From Coccinella septempunctata (Eukaryota; Arthropoda; Insecta; Coleoptera; Coccinellidae): a stretch of DNA of 64,000 nt. The DNA lies in NCBI RefSeq assembly GCF_907165205.1, contig NC_058190.1, positions 30,159,345 to 30,223,344 of the forward strand, given 5' to 3'. The position numbers were made by a program, and so were the translations under genes. The notes beneath the pieces are model-generated. The model was not told the DNA's origin. It searched no databases and saw only the letters and a program-made list of their open reading frames with translations. Shown one piece after another: positions 20,026 to 31,755 of this stretch (position 1 is the stretch's first letter; each line of letters begins with the position of its first letter).

Positions 20026-21139
20026 CAAGGGCGGCTCGTCAGAGGAGGCAAGGGAGGCTAAGCCTCCTCATAAAGCTTAGAGCTAAAATACATTCACTTC
20101 GGGCATGTCCTCATTTTCAGAAAATGATTTCTATATAATTTTCCGAACACCTGAACTAGATATTCAGATAAAAATTAGTTCATTTTTCGGTCCTCCGCTC
20201 ATTAAAATCCAGCATAACAATCATACAATCCACCGGCTGCGTACGCGTCCCCCGCGTCGAATGTGAATATTTCCTTTCCTAGTACTGCCTATTCGGACGG
20301 AGGCTGTTGGGCCTGCTGCCTCCGTTGATAGTGTAACTCACGCATACGTTCTCTGGACTCACATACTAGCCGAACAAGAATTCAGCTGACTTACTGTGCC
20401 ATATTCGCCCGTAAAATGTACCCAGAGGAGGCACAGCTCCCCTGTTCTCCATCGATTCTTTCGTACCGTCTTCGACTATACTCGCTTGATCTCCGACGGT
20501 AGGGGCGTTGTCCGGCGGTAGTTGTTATGATTTCAATTTTCAATTTGAATGTAACGATTTCGTGGAGAACTGGAACTTCGGGAAATTTGTGATATATTCT
20601 TGTTAAGATAGGTTATTATATATTGTTCATATATTATATTATATATTATATTGTTAGGCCGTTAGGGGTAAGTACTGATACGGATCAAAAAATAAAATGG
20701 AATTGAATATTGAGAATTAACTGTACACGTTGTTAAAACCTTCACAAGACCTCCACCAAATTTAATTACACTAAAGTCTACCGAAAATCGTCAGAATAGA
20801 AGTTTCAATGTTGTTTGGTACGATAAATGTGATTGGTTAACTGGATCGATCAAACGGGAAAAATTATTTTGCTGGCCATATTTACTATTTTCTCATCAAA
20901 CAGAATATACTTCATGGTTCGAAACGGGGTTTTCAGATTTGAAAAATTTACCGCGATCTATCGAAAGGCATAACAAGTCAAAGGAGCATATAGCATCCTC
21001 TTGCATTCAAAATTAATCTTAGAACTGACAACTTTTCATTATGTTGAAGAAGTATACTTTATTGACTGATAAGAGTTTGTTCCAACACTCCTCGAAAACT
21101 ATTAGCCTCCTCAGCTCTCATGACCACGAGCCGCCACTG
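20026..21139. mobile_element. hAT element 2 (1.1 kb)
   Basis: Ends are CAAGGGCGGCTCGTCAGAGG and the complement of CAGTGGCGGCTCGTGGTCAT. Exact 8-bp duplication AAAGATGT at 20018-20025 and 21140-21147. It contains the N-terminal zinc-finger part of a hAT/ZMYM-type transposase (20732-21016) but not the catalytic core, so it is an internally deleted copy. Confidence 0.9.
20732..21016 (+). pseudogene. TTF-type zinc-finger remnant of a hAT transposase
   Basis: The frame reads RSFNVVWYDKCDWLTGSIKR, LFCWPYLLFSHQTEYTSWFE and SIERHNKSKEHIASS. The W-Y...W-L, L-F-C...L-F, W...G-F and H-N-K-S-K-E-H order is that of the TTF-type domain at the N-terminus of ZMYM1-like hAT transposases; the second cysteine of the F-C-x-x-C pair is replaced here. 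It stops at TAA 21014-21016, and no catalytic domain follows. Confidence 0.75.
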
Positions 21140-21147
21140 AAAGATGT

Positions 21148-21534
21148 ATATATAATGTACTTTTGAGTCTTGAGTATTGAATGGAAGTGATATTGTCACT
21201 AATTAGAATCTGGATTGATGATTGATCGCACTGCTCAAAATAAATTGTTGAATACATTCACGGAAACTATATGGGAGCGTTATCGCATTTATTGGCTGCA
21301 TTAGTGATAGTAATTTTCTGTAATCACGATTCAAAAAGGAAAATAAATCATAAACCATAGTATCCTGACTAGATTTTGTTTCATTTCGATAGAGGGGATT
21401 TGGATAAAGTAATCCAAAAAAATCATCATATGTTCCTTATCAGGATGAGGGTTATCATATATGCTCGAATTAGAGAGTATCAGTTTAAATGAAATTCATA
21501 CCTATGAAACACGTTCTCAGTGAAACATTAGAGA
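21148..21534. other. Probable promoter/5' region of the EcKL gene
   Basis: AT-rich DNA immediately upstream of the EcKL start codon, with no other feature. Transcription signals are not recognisable by eye. Confidence 0.35.
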
Positions 21535-24500
21535 ATGGAATCCAAAATTGAAGTAACTAAATCTTTAAGTAAAGCTCTGCAGAGTAAGAATTACAAAATT
21601 ATAGAGTATGAATTTCCCGAGATAGAATTCGTAGGAGGATATGTAGCAAAAATGATAAATGTGAAAGTGACCGTTGAGAAGGATGGCGTCAAGGATCTTC
21701 TAGATCTCTTAGTTAAAAGCAGTGTGAACTCATCAGAAGATATGTTCACTGAAGCTTACCTAAACGAGATAGACGTCTACTCGAAAATTGTGTCAAATTT
21801 CGACAAATTCGCCGAAGAACGCGGGGTGGAAAAATTCAGAAATCTCCCGGATTTTTATGGAACATCGATAACAGATGATCGTTTTGTCGTGGTATTGGAG
21901 AACTTAGTACCGAAAGGTTTCAAGGTGCGCGATTTGAAGCCTCTGGATATGGACCACTTGAAGCTTCTTCTAGAGGCGTACGCCAAATGGCATGCATTCA
22001 GTTTCGCCCTGAATGATCAAAAGCCGGAAATCTTCAGACAGTTGGGGAAACGAAATATTGAACTTGAAGATTGGAAGATTGCTGATGCGACTCTTACAGC
22101 TTTTGAGGAACAAATAGATTACCTACTGAGTTTGTATGAAAAAAGAGATAGACCTGATATTGTGCGTAAACTTAGAGAATTAAGAAAGAGTTTTAAAATT
22201 CTTATGAAGGAATTTTTGAAGAATACGAATGAAGAATACCTTGTTGTCACTCATGCAGATGTTTGGAACAACAATTTTCTTTTCAAATATGTGAGTAGAT
22301 TTTTGGATTTCTATTGAAAAGAAACTTTGTACAACAGTACCCTAGTACCCATACTTTCTGATCATCTTTAGAGGATATAAATATATTGAGCGTTAAAATT
22401 ATGATAAACTCACAAATTGAAGCAATGCTTGTGAGTTCATTTCAAATGCACTTCCTGAAGACCAGGTTTCCAGAATATTCAACTCAAAATTAGTAGGTTC
22501 ATTCGAAAATTAGTACTCACCATTTGAGACATCGTAAAAAACACAAACATTCTTACTTTCTGGCAATGTTCTATGTATTTTATGATCTCATAGTTTGTTG
22601 ATTGGAAATGAAAAATATGATAAAGTATTATTTTTTCTTCAAGAATCTAAACTGAAAAGAGTACCTAATCTGTGAAAGTTTGGGAGGCACAACATTTTTT
22701 GCAAAAATCGAGATAACAAATATATATTGCTCTCTATATTTACATAATTTTAAATTCCATTTTTACTTATTTCTTATTTTCAAATAACTCCAATGCTCAA
22801 TTGACCCTCCTGAAAATTTTGATTTTCCCCTTTTAAGATAAAGATTTCAAAAAACATTTTAGAATCTACCATCCTCGTATATCTTCCGAGGTCTATCTGG
22901 ATACTTGCCTTTCTTTTCAGTTTCAAAAAATATAGATATAGAGTGTTTAAAAAGTAACACACAAAATCCATTTCTTCGATATTTACTATTTTGTTGAAAA
23001 ATGCCCGAAAAGGTTAATTTTTATAATAAGGATAAATTCAGATGCATACCACCCGACGATATGAATATCGACAAGTGTTACGATCTGAATTGAGCTAGCC
23101 AATTTGTCATCGTCAAGGCCCCCAAATGGAGTACGCTCCACCGAAGAAAAGCAGATGCTGCTTTTCTTCGCATTATAAATGACTTGGAAGAGGAAAATAA
23201 AAATGAGACTATAAAAAGGAGTAAAAAAAATTTGAACGAAAGTTTAAATCAAAATTTTTCAAAACTAGTTGACAAAAACACAGAAACTAAAATTTTCATC
23301 CAAACGAAAGAACACGAGAGCAGGAAACTCATTTTCTCATTTGCCATGAATGTTTCGACGAAGACTAGATCCAGTGTTGTGAGCAGAGACAACCCAAGGT
23401 TGTCCCTGGTTGTGAGTATAATGGATTGGTCTAGGAGGGATGCTCTGACGTAGAAAATGGTCATACGTATTATAGGTGTGATAATTGTTGAACTTTACCT
23501 ATTTTCAGAAGTATATACAATTATTTTTTCCTGTCTGATGTTACTCGTCTTGAAGTCTTGAAGAAATTCAAAATGTTCACTTCATTTTCTTTGAACGATG
23601 TATGTTTATTTTATGAAGTGTATGTTTGTACCTTTTCAGGACATGTGAAGTATATGTGGAATAATCATTTCAAACTAAGTTTTTGGAAAAATTCGAGAAT
23701 AAATTTATGTTTTACTATTTTTTCGTATTATGTCCGGTACTACCCGACTTTCACCTAATAAACTCATTGAATTAGAATTTTAACTTTTTTATGGAATTTA
23801 ACACTTTTAGTAGGAGGGATTAATGTTTCTGAACTGCTATTGAAAACATTGTAGGTAACAATTGATAAAAGATCAGATCAATTACTATCCTAATTATTCG
23901 ATAATTATAGGTTCTCTTAAAGTAGGTACATATTCGAGTAAATTTGAATATTTCATATTCTTATAAACTAAAGGGTTTTCCAATAAGAGGTGTTATTTTG
24001 AATAGCCCGCTATTTCGGTAGCTGTCACTTTTGAAGCTGTTATTTTTTGATATTTGACAAGTAGAAACTACGCCATTACTAAAAATGGAACGATACACAC
24101 TTCAACAACGCAATGAAATTATTAAAATTCACTACAAAAATGGTGAAAAATTTGCAGTCACAGTTCGCAAAACTAGAGCATTTTTGGGACGTCGTGAAAC
24201 ACCTTGTCGGACCGCAATACAGAAATTGGTGGAAAAATTCGAGCTGTTGGGACAAGTTAGTGATGTGAAGAATAAAACCCGTGCACGTCGCTCAAGAACA
24301 ACTGAGAATATTGTTGCTGTAGCCAAAAGTGTTGAAGAAAACCCAGGTTTGTCCATTCCACGTCGTTCTTTGGAATTGGGCATTCCACAAACGTCATTAC
24401 ACCGTATTTTGCATAAAGACTTGAGTCTTAAGGCTTATAAAGTTCAGTTAACACAAGAACTCAAGCCGGCAGATCATCAACAACGTCGTGTTTTTGCTGA

Positions 24501-26219
24501 TTGGGTCCTTGAAATGCATGAAAATGATCCGGAATTCCATCGAAAAATCATCTTGACGAGGCCCATTTCCACCTCGGTGGCTACGTCAACAAGCAAAATT
24601 GTCGCATCTGGGGCTCAGAAAACCCAAGAGTTATTGTTGAGAAGCCTCTTCATCCTCAACGTGTGACTGTTTGGTGCGGTTTATGGTCCGGCGGGATCAT
24701 TGGACCTTAGGTACTTTTTCGAAAATGAGGTTGGATCAACAGTTACGGTGAATGGATTGCGCTATCGAGAGATGATTAAAGAATTTTTATGGCTGGAGTT
24801 GAATGGTATTGATCTGGACAACGTTTACTTTCAACAAGACGGCGCTACGTGCCACACAAGCAACGAAACCATTGATCTTTTACGGGAAAAGTTTCCGGAC
24901 CGTGTTATCTCTCGAAGAGGTGATCACAATTGGCCACCGAGATCTTGTGATTTAACACCTTGCGACTTCTTCCTTTGGGGCCACGTTAAAGATAAGGTCT
25001 ACGCCAACAGCCCAGCGTTGATTCAAGACCTCAAAGATGGAATTCGTGAGGCTATCGAGGACATAGGGCAGCCACTTTGCGATTTGGTTATGGAAAATTT
25101 CATGAGAAGGATATGGTCCTGTGAGCGTAGTCGTGGTGGCCCTTTTGCTGATGTTGTTTTTCATTATTAACGGCATACTTTCCTCTTTATTATGAAATAA
25201 ATATCCGATCATTTATCTCGAAAAATGGCATTTTTCTTTGAATATCAATATAACACCTCTTATTGGAAAACCCTTTATTATGAAAAAAGGTTTATAAAAA
25301 CACATTAATGACCAAATCATCCAACAAAATTTCCACTAGTTTCTGGACCGAAAAGTAAGGGTAGCCATTCAAGAGGGAGTCACCTATACCCTCCACCTAT
25401 CGTACAGGACAGGGCGTGCATGACAAACTCTCAAGTATACATGAAAAGCAGTGTAATTTAAAATGAGAATTAAATTGTTCGAGCATTTAATACAAAATAA
25501 TGAATATCGCTGATATAAATTTTGTGCATTTTGCTTTTTGATCTCCCTCTATACTATATTATACTTCGTTTGAAATCAAGATATAATGATAAGGAATATA
25601 TAGCAAAGGAATTGGCCACACGCCACGTCACACTACTAAAGCGCCCGAACTACGAGTGAACTATGTAGGGTACCCCACAGAACACTAATATAGGGGTACC
25701 CTACATACAGTGAACTTATCTTTGTTCTTCTTTGTTATAATATTGCCTTAGGTTTAAATTGCATATTTTGATTTTCAGAATGAGAAATTGGAGCCTATCG
25801 AAGTTAAAATTGTCGATTGGCAAACTGCAGTTGTTGGATCTCCAATGATCGACATCGCCCAGCTTTTCTTCTTCTGCTGTTTCAGTCAAGAACTCAATCA
25901 CATGGACGACTTACTGTTGTTTTATCACAATACTCTATCGGAAAAAATAAAAGAGCTAGGAAGTAACCCCGAAAACTGTTTTCCCCGAGAAGCTTGCTTG
26001 AAAGCTTTTAAAAGATACGCTGCTCTAGGAATTGGAGGCATGCCTTTCTTAATGAGAATGCAGTTCAATAATATAGATATGAGTCATACGTATGATCTTG
26101 TCGAGAATGACAGTGGGAATTTCAGCTCCATACTAGGAGATGGTGTATCTGACTTGGAAAAATTCTTTGAACAAGTTGATGCCATATTTGACCTATGTAT
26201 AGAACGTGATTTACTGTGA
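21535..26219 (+). CDS. Ecdysteroid-kinase-like (EcKL) protein, two exons (21535-22290, 25779-26219)
   Basis: 398 residues, the usual length of EcKinase-family proteins (small-molecule kinases with a choline-kinase-like fold, implicated in ecdysteroid and xenobiotic phosphorylation). Exon 1 (252 codons) has the glycine segment FVGGYVAKM (32-40), the likely ATP-binding lysine in LLDLLVKSS (Lys61), FVVVLENLVPKGF, and the catalytic loop HADVWNNNF (His240, Asp242, Asn247). It ends at the donor ATAT|GTGAGT. Exon 2 starts after TTGATTTTCAG in phase 0 and gives KIVDWQ, with metal-binding Asp265, then the helical C-terminal lobe. The first ATG in frame was taken as start. An AATAAA lies at 26236. The 3.5-kb intron contains repeat X and a complete mariner copy. 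The closest relative in the window is the exon at 1066-1509. The substrate is unknown. Confidence 0.92.
23041..23165. repeat. Repeat X, uninterrupted copy
   Basis: GCATACCACCCGACGATATG followed by ATCGACAAGTGTTACGATCT and ending near GAAGAAAAGCAGATGCTG. It matches 1660-1689 plus 9940-10060. The sequence after it (23170-23330) reads as a lysine/asparagine-rich frame of 89 codons without recognisable homology. Confidence 0.5.
23384..23408. mobile_element. 25-bp micro-palindrome insertion
   Basis: CAGAGACAACC and GGTTGTCCCTG arms (one mismatch) around CAA. Exact 8-bp duplication GTTGTGAG at 23376-23383 and 23409-23416. The CAGAGA end links it to 48414 and 50485. Confidence 0.87.
23980..25275 (+). 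mobile_element. mariner-type transposon, 1.3 kb, frameshifted
   Basis: About 32-bp inverted ends start AAGGGTTTTCCAATAAGAGG, flanked by TA on both sides. Inside is one mariner/Tc1-superfamily transposase gene (24085-25170) broken by at least one indel. The ends match closely, so insertion is fairly recent. It sits in the EcKL intron in the same orientation as that gene. Confidence 0.88.
24085..25170 (+). pseudogene. mariner-type transposase (frameshifted)
   Basis: A cut-and-paste transposase of about 355 residues. The N-terminal paired-like helix-turn-helix region runs MERYTLQQRNEIIKIHYKNG to TSLHRILHKDLSLKAYKVQL. The first catalytic Asp lies in DEAHFHLGGY, reached only after a one-base shift near 24553. 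A stop follows near 24708 (IIGP, then TAG). The second Asp is in VYFQQDGATCH and the third in RSCDLTPCDFFLWG, 36 residues later, a spacing wider than the 34 of classical mariners. Two open frames (24085-24666 and 24700-25170) thus belong to one broken gene. Confidence 0.88.
25663..25708. mobile_element. 46-bp micro-palindrome insertion
   Basis: ATGTAGGGTACCCC is repeated inverted as GGGGTACCCTACAT around a ~15-base centre. Exact 8-bp duplication AGTGAACT at 25655-25662 and 25709-25716. Its ends do not begin CA, so it is a different family from most of the others. Confidence 0.82.
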
Positions 26220-26447
26220 AGATATGTGCTGAAAAAATAAAATTTCTTTTGTTCACTAATCTCCATTCAGTTCAGTCAATATAAAATGAATAACTGAAAT
26301 GAATTGAACATATTTTTGAAATAACTAAAAAAAGCAATATCAAAATATGTAAATATGCAATCTTTGAAGAAATTAATACAGAGTATGATCAGAAATGTAT
26401 GTATAACAATGTAATATCCAAAATCCAGAGTGTCATCTATATGTATA

Positions 26448-27134
26448 CAGGGTGTTTCCTAAATGAATGTCAATATTTATGGGGGTGATTCTTGGGTCCA
26501 TTTTAGGAAAAAAAATTCATATGAACATATGTCCTAAACGTCTTACCTCTTGAGATACAGGGTGGTAAAGTTTTCAAAAATAAATCAATTATTATAAATA
26601 TATCTACAACAACACTTCAGATATTTCAACGAATTTGTCATACATGTACTAAAAAAATAAAATCTACGTATGTCTCTGCATGATGATATGTCATATGTAT
26701 TAATCAACGATATTTTCAATTCAACGATCATGCAGAGAAACGGTTTTATTCACGGAAACCGTGAATCGGATTGAAAAAATAAGTCAAGTAATCAACTTTG
26801 GTAAGAAATGATTGGGAATTTCAAAAATAATTTTTATTTCAGGAAAAATCTGTGGCGTACCATCAATGTCTGCCAAGATGGGTAGGTCAAATTACGTACG
26901 AACGCTACTGGTGGAAATTAAAAACAAAGTGATAGGTACATTGAAAAATTTCATTGAAATATCTGAAGTGGCATTGTAGATATTAATAAATAAATTATTT
27001 ATTTTTGAAAACTTTACCACCCTGTATCTCAAAAGGTAAGACGTTTAGGACATATGTTCATATAAAGTTTTTTTCTTAAAATGGGCCCAAAAATCACCCC
27101 CATAAATATCGACATTCAATTAGGAACCACCCTT
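26448..27134. mobile_element. TA-flanked foldback element, copy 1 (687 bp)
   Basis: Ends are CAGGGTGTTTCCTAAATGAA and a near complement; arms of over 120 bp include TTATGGGGGTGATTCTTGGG and GATACAGGGTGGTAAAGTTT. TA lies on both sides. A second copy in the same orientation lies at 58479-59207. No transposase; it is probably a non-autonomous Tc1/mariner-type element. Confidence 0.8.
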
Positions 27135-28203
27135 TATAACATAGAGTACGTTTTAATTATCAATGTCTATAATAAATAAAAACTATTCATATTTTATCTA
27201 GAATATTTAGATCACACATTTTGAACAGTGTTTTCACCATAGCATAAAAGGACCACTTTAACTTTTAGTAATTTTAACTAATATTTTTTTCCTTTTTTAA
27301 CATAGGTACCAAATAACTTTATTCTTCTTCATTATTCATAAAAGTTAAAAATGTCAACTTTTCAGTAATGATCGGGAATGTAGAGGGTGTCACATTCAAT
27401 GTCCACTCAGGAAATCTCGGAAACTAGAAGAGATGGACTAAACAGAGGCAGTTTTCCTAGCTCTATTTCAGAGAATCAAAGAATGGTGAAATTCGTAGGC
27501 TCATATACGATTCTTCGTTTTCGAGTTATTAGCAAAAATTGAGATTTTGACGATTTCGAAAGTTCGATCATAAGTCAAGTGGAACGTATTTTTTTATCTA
27601 CAGTGAAAATTGGCAATTTTTCAGGGTAAGTACCTCTTTTGATTTTTTGACCGGCTGTGTATACCTACTTTTACTTTGTAGTTTAGGTATTATGGTATTA
27701 AAGGTATATATGATTACGCTGCCAAGCGTTATCATGTGAAGTTGATAATTTTATTGAGAACTGGTACAAAATAGAATAGGTATTAGATGAATGTAACAAA
27801 ACAAATAATTTTAAACTTTTCACAAATTAAATATCATATCAAATTATATAGGTAGAAGACCAAATGCAGTACATCACAAATAGCAAGAACGAAATACTCG
27901 ATTGTAACCAACAAATTTATTAGTCATTATCCGTTTATTATTACTTTCAATAATTTACAAGGTGCGTCAATTAATGCTATATAGCAGCTATAGCAGTAGT
28001 TAGTAAATAGGTAGGGACAAGGGTTTTCTTTGTAGATATAAAAAAAGTTTATAGATTGTATTAGATGATGGTATCTGAACATGCAATACAGGCTGTATGT
28101 GAATATGTAGTTGCGAAAAAAGTTAGGGGGTGATTCCTTGTTAAAAAATAAAGATCGCGAGAGAAAAGCAGTTTTTAACATTTTTTTTTTAAATAATTAA
28201 CTG
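27135..28203. other. Unassigned spacer
   Basis: AT-rich DNA with no gene or clear repeat. Confidence 0.45.
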
Positions 28204-28467
28204 ACAAGAAAAAAATTAGGCGGATATATTATGCGAGCGAGAAGGCAATCAAAAAAATTTTTGGTGGTGTTCCTCTATATGATTGAGTGAGGTAGAAAAA
28301 GCCACCCCTAAACATTGTTTCGCAAAAACATTCTCTCCATATTCATATTTCACAATATTGTGAAATAGGTGGCTTTTCTACCTCACCCAATCATAGAGGA
28401 ACACCACCAAAAATTTTTTTGATTGCCTTCTCGCTCGCATAATATATCCGCCTAATTTTATTCTTGT
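28204..28467. mobile_element. 264-bp hairpin MITE
   Basis: Two arms of about 100 bp, nearly perfect complements: TTAGGCGGATATATTATGCG...GGTGGTGTTCCTC and the reverse, with a ~60-base centre. TTAA occurs just outside both ends (left with three extra bases), which may point to a TTAA target. No ORF. Confidence 0.7.
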
Positions 28468-29270
28468 TAAGGTGCATGGGCTATATAGCACATCCACCAT
28501 AGGAAGCATAACAGCAATCATGATTGTTCCCAATTTTTTCTGAATTTACCCAATATGTATACTTCTAATAGTATTTCACCACCTCATAAAGAATTATAAC
28601 GACTAATGAGGATATTAAGAGCAAGCATAGCGGAACTGACAAAAAGAATTTATACCACAACGGTCTTCAGAGAGACTGTTTTGGAAGGCTGTGTTTATAC
28701 TCACATGTTGTATTTTGTATTCAAAAAGATATAGCAATATCTTCTTGGTTATATCAGTAAAACTCAATGGTTTTTCACATGATCAACTTTTTAGATTGAG
28801 TTGGTTTTAGTCAAACCATTCTGGTCAAAAATAATACCAGACTGTCTGATTTTCAATTGCCTAGATGAAATTCGAGCAATTATTCCATTTTTATCTCTAA
28901 ATTAACAAAAGTTACCCACATAATAACCAACAAGATATCTGTCCCATAGTTAAGCATGATTGTGGTCAAGTTACTAGATATTCTGTTTATTCAAAATAGA
29001 CATTTCCTTTTGGGTATATCCCATAAAATTTTACTTTTTCAATGATCAATTGTATATGTAAACAGAAATTGAAAAAGCTCATCTGAAGAATTACATTTAT
29101 TTCAATAATTTGAATAGTTCCATTATTATTAATACAATATATTTTTATAATCAATTATATATATTTATCATAACCAAAACCGGTCCACAATAGTACAATG
29201 ATATATCACACTAGGTTTCAAATAAAGCTCAACTTATTATTAGTAGCTTGAACAATCTATATGATGAAAT
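28468..29270. other. 3' flank of GPx1
   Basis: No gene seen. A TTTATT at 29097 would read AATAAA on the minus strand and could end the GPx transcript. Confidence 0.4.
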
Positions 29271-29780
29271 TCACCAGTACTTCTCCAAATCCTTTTCTAA
29301 ATCCTTTGGACTAGTATTTGGACCATACCTTGCTACTGGTATACCATTTTTGTCAACAATGAACTTAGTAAAATTCCATTTTATACTATCCAACAGAAGT
29401 CCACCTTGCTTATGTTTCAAGAACTTCCATAGTGGGTGAGCATTTCCACCATTTACATCAACTTTATCGAACATATCAAAATTAACCTTCTTCCTTTTGG
29501 CAAACTCACAGATTTCATCGTTACCACCTGGCTCTTGTGATCCAAATTGGTTACATGGAAATCCTAGTATTCTCAGTCCTTTGGTTTCACTGTATTTATC
29601 ATATAATTCATTCAATTCAGTGTAATGGTTGTCAGTGTAACCACACTTGGAAGCTACATTTACTATTATGCAAACATGTCCTTTATATTTCTCAAGAGAC
29701 ACAACCTCTCCTTTGATGTCGTTGACTGTGAATTCATATATGGTTTTAGCTTGTTTATAATCAACGTTTGTAGCTGCCAT
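29271..29780 (-). CDS. Glutathione peroxidase, cysteine PHGPx type (GPx1)
   Basis: 169 residues, the length of monomeric phospholipid-hydroperoxide-type GPx. It reduces lipid and hydrogen peroxides; insect Cys forms usually take electrons from thioredoxin. The peroxidatic site is Cys46 in NVASKCGYT (Cys codon, not UGA, so not a selenoprotein). The catalytic partners are Gln82 in GSQEPG and Trp135-Asn136 in IKWNFTKF. The resolving Cys91 is in NDEICEFAKRKK. It lacks the oligomerisation loop of tetrameric GPx, as PHGPx proteins do. The start is MAATNVDYKQ. In-frame codons continue upstream to a TTCCACAG, so a leader-encoding or untranslated upstream exon is possible. It is followed in the same direction by GPx2, 1.4 kb upstream in transcription terms. 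Confidence 0.93.
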   Translation of the reverse strand: MAATNVDYKQAKTIYEFTVNDIKGEVVSLEKYKGHVCIIVNVASKCGYTDNHYTELNELYDKYSETKGLRILGFPCNQFGSQEPGGNDEICEFAKRKKVNFDMFDKVDVNGGNAHPLWKFLKHKQGGLLLDSIKWNFTKFIVDKNGIPVARYGPNTSPKDLEKDLEKYW

Positions 29781-31164
29781 TGCTGATAAAATTCCAGTGA
29801 TTAATCTACCTGTGGAACAGTTACATAAACATAAATCTTGAAATGGTATTGTTTATTTCACCTAATATTTATGTATATCAAAATTAACCAGAATTTTTGA
29901 TAATAATGATAATTTCACTACCAAATCGTACCCCGTAAAAATATTGGCTTCGAACTTGAAAAAAGGGCCATCTTGACAATAAAATAATACCAAAACAAAA
30001 AATAAACTTACTGCCACAGAATAATATTTTTTAATGTGTAATGTACGTATATCTGAAATATGCACAATATTGCACAACACAACTTGGAATTGAGAAAATC
30101 AAAGCAAAACCGTATTATTTATACAGAATTATAAATTATAGTTCTTTGAATATAACAACAGAACACCAACTAGGACTACTAGTAGTAGGGATGTGCCGGA
30201 TGTGCGATAAATGCGCGATGAGTCGATAAAATCCAAAGATATTACATTGTAATGTCTGTGTAATATCCTCAGATCAATAAAAAGCATTTTTATTGATCTG
30301 GGGTAATATCTTTGATAAAATTAAAGAAGAATATCAAATTAATCTTTGGTAATATCAAAGAGGTTAGAGAGACAAATAATCCTTCTTTGATATCAGATTC
30401 TTACAGCATTACAGATTTTCACAGCATTCCAAAGACTACCCGCTAGAAGGTGGGTAGTCCGTGCAGCAGGTGGCGAATGTAGTGATGTGCTATCATTGTT
30501 CAAACAAAGAATTGATACTCTTTGCTTCAAATCTGGAATCATGGAAATTTCAGATTTCCTACTTCCATTCAGATTTTTCTGTAGGGCCATCCATTTTACA
30601 ATTTTCCCCAATGTTTTCAAAAAATATTTTTTTACCATCAATGATTAACTGATAGGTCTTGATCAAAAAGTTGATGAATATCATGGCAAATATAGGCAGA
30701 TTACTTGAGATTTATCATATAGGATATAATAGTGTTCTGTCTCTGTGGGATGACTTAATATTGATTCTTGATTCAACCACAATAATCATTATTACTACGA
30801 AGGGTACCTTAAATTATATTTCCCTATCAAAATGTTCATTACTGTTAACCAAAATATTGTCATCAAGTATAAACCATTTCATTTGGCTGCATGATCTACT
30901 ATGACACCACTGAAAAAGATGGATATATTCCAGAACAGTTGATGTTTTAAGCATTTACTCCACTCTGAAGTTAAATCAAAACAACCCTCGTAGTATCATA
31001 TATTTATTTTCAGGGAAACAAGGTTAATAAAATATATAAATTTATCAGTCTCTGAAATTTAAAGAACAATCATAAACTTTAAAAATATTTCAGAAAATAT
31101 ATCAAACACCAATAAAAAATAATATATTGTTAAGAGAATATTCATCTGAATACACATACTCTTT
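29781..31164. other. Spacer between GPx1 and GPx2
   Basis: Contains the micro-palindrome 30268-30302 and a small hairpin at 30427-30452 (GACTACCC...GGGTAGTC). No coding exon is recognised, though an upstream exon of GPx1 could lie here. Confidence 0.4.
30268..30302. mobile_element. 35-bp micro-palindrome insertion
   Basis: CTCAGATCAATAAAAA and TTTTTATTGATCTGGG arms around GCA. Exact 8-bp duplication GTAATATC at 30260-30267 and 30303-30310. Confidence 0.85.
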
Positions 31165-31755
31165 TCACCAATATTTTTCCAAAGTTTTAATCAGACCTTT
31201 AGGGCTTACATTAGGTCCCTGCCTATCAACTGGTTGGCCATTTTTGTCAATAATAAACTTTGTAAAATTCCACTTGATAGCATCAAGCAAAAATCCACCC
31301 TGTTTCTCTTTCAAATATTTAAATAGCGGGTGTGCATCATTTCCATTCACATTTATTTTTTCGAATAAATCAAACTTGACATTTTTCTTTTTTGTAAACT
31401 CACAAATCTGATCACTATCACCTGGCTCTTGCCCTCCAAATTGATTGCAAGGGAAGGCAAGGATTCTCAATCCTTTGCTTTCAGCATATTCATCATACAG
31501 TTCATTCAATTCTGTATAATGATTATTTGTATATCCACATTTAGAAGCAACATTAACAATAATCAATACATGTCCCTTATACTTCTCTAGGGAAACTGGT
31601 TGACCATTAATATCATTTACAGTAAATTCATAAATCGACTTTGCTTCTTTCCAGTTCACAGTAGATTCCGCCATTTCGAAGTAAATTGCACCTAAAAAAA
31701 TAGCAACGATTGATACAAAGCCGGAGATCATGATATGTTTCATAGATTTATTCAT
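31165..31755 (-). CDS. Glutathione peroxidase with N-terminal hydrophobic leader (GPx2)
   Basis: 196 residues. A 27-residue leader (ISGFVSIVAIFLGAIYF core at 10-26) precedes the GPx domain and suggests secretion or a membrane anchor; an internal Met28 (MAESTVNWKEAK) could give a cytosolic form. Peroxidatic Cys73 (NVASKCGYT), Gln109 (GGQEPG), Trp162-Asn163 (IKWNFTKF) and resolving Cys118 (DQICEF) are all present. It is more like GPx1 than GPx3 in the CGYTxNHYTELNELYD segment, which fits a tandem duplication. No intron is seen. Confidence 0.92.
   Translation of the reverse strand: MNKSMKHIMISGFVSIVAIFLGAIYFEMAESTVNWKEAKSIYEFTVNDINGQPVSLEKYKGHVLIIVNVASKCGYTNNHYTELNELYDEYAESKGLRILAFPCNQFGGQEPGDSDQICEFTKKKNVKFDLFEKINVNGNDAHPLFKYLKEKQGGFLLDAIKWNFTKFIIDKNGQPVDRQGPNVSPKGLIKTLEKYW

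Larger units (their letters stand above)
22291..25778 (+). other. EcKL intron, 3.5 kb
   Basis: GTGAGT donor and TTTTCAG acceptor. It contains repeat X (23041-23165), micro-insertions at 23384 and 25663, and the mariner element 23980-25275. The stretches 22320-23040 and 23420-23970 hold no recognisable feature. Confidence 0.75.
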
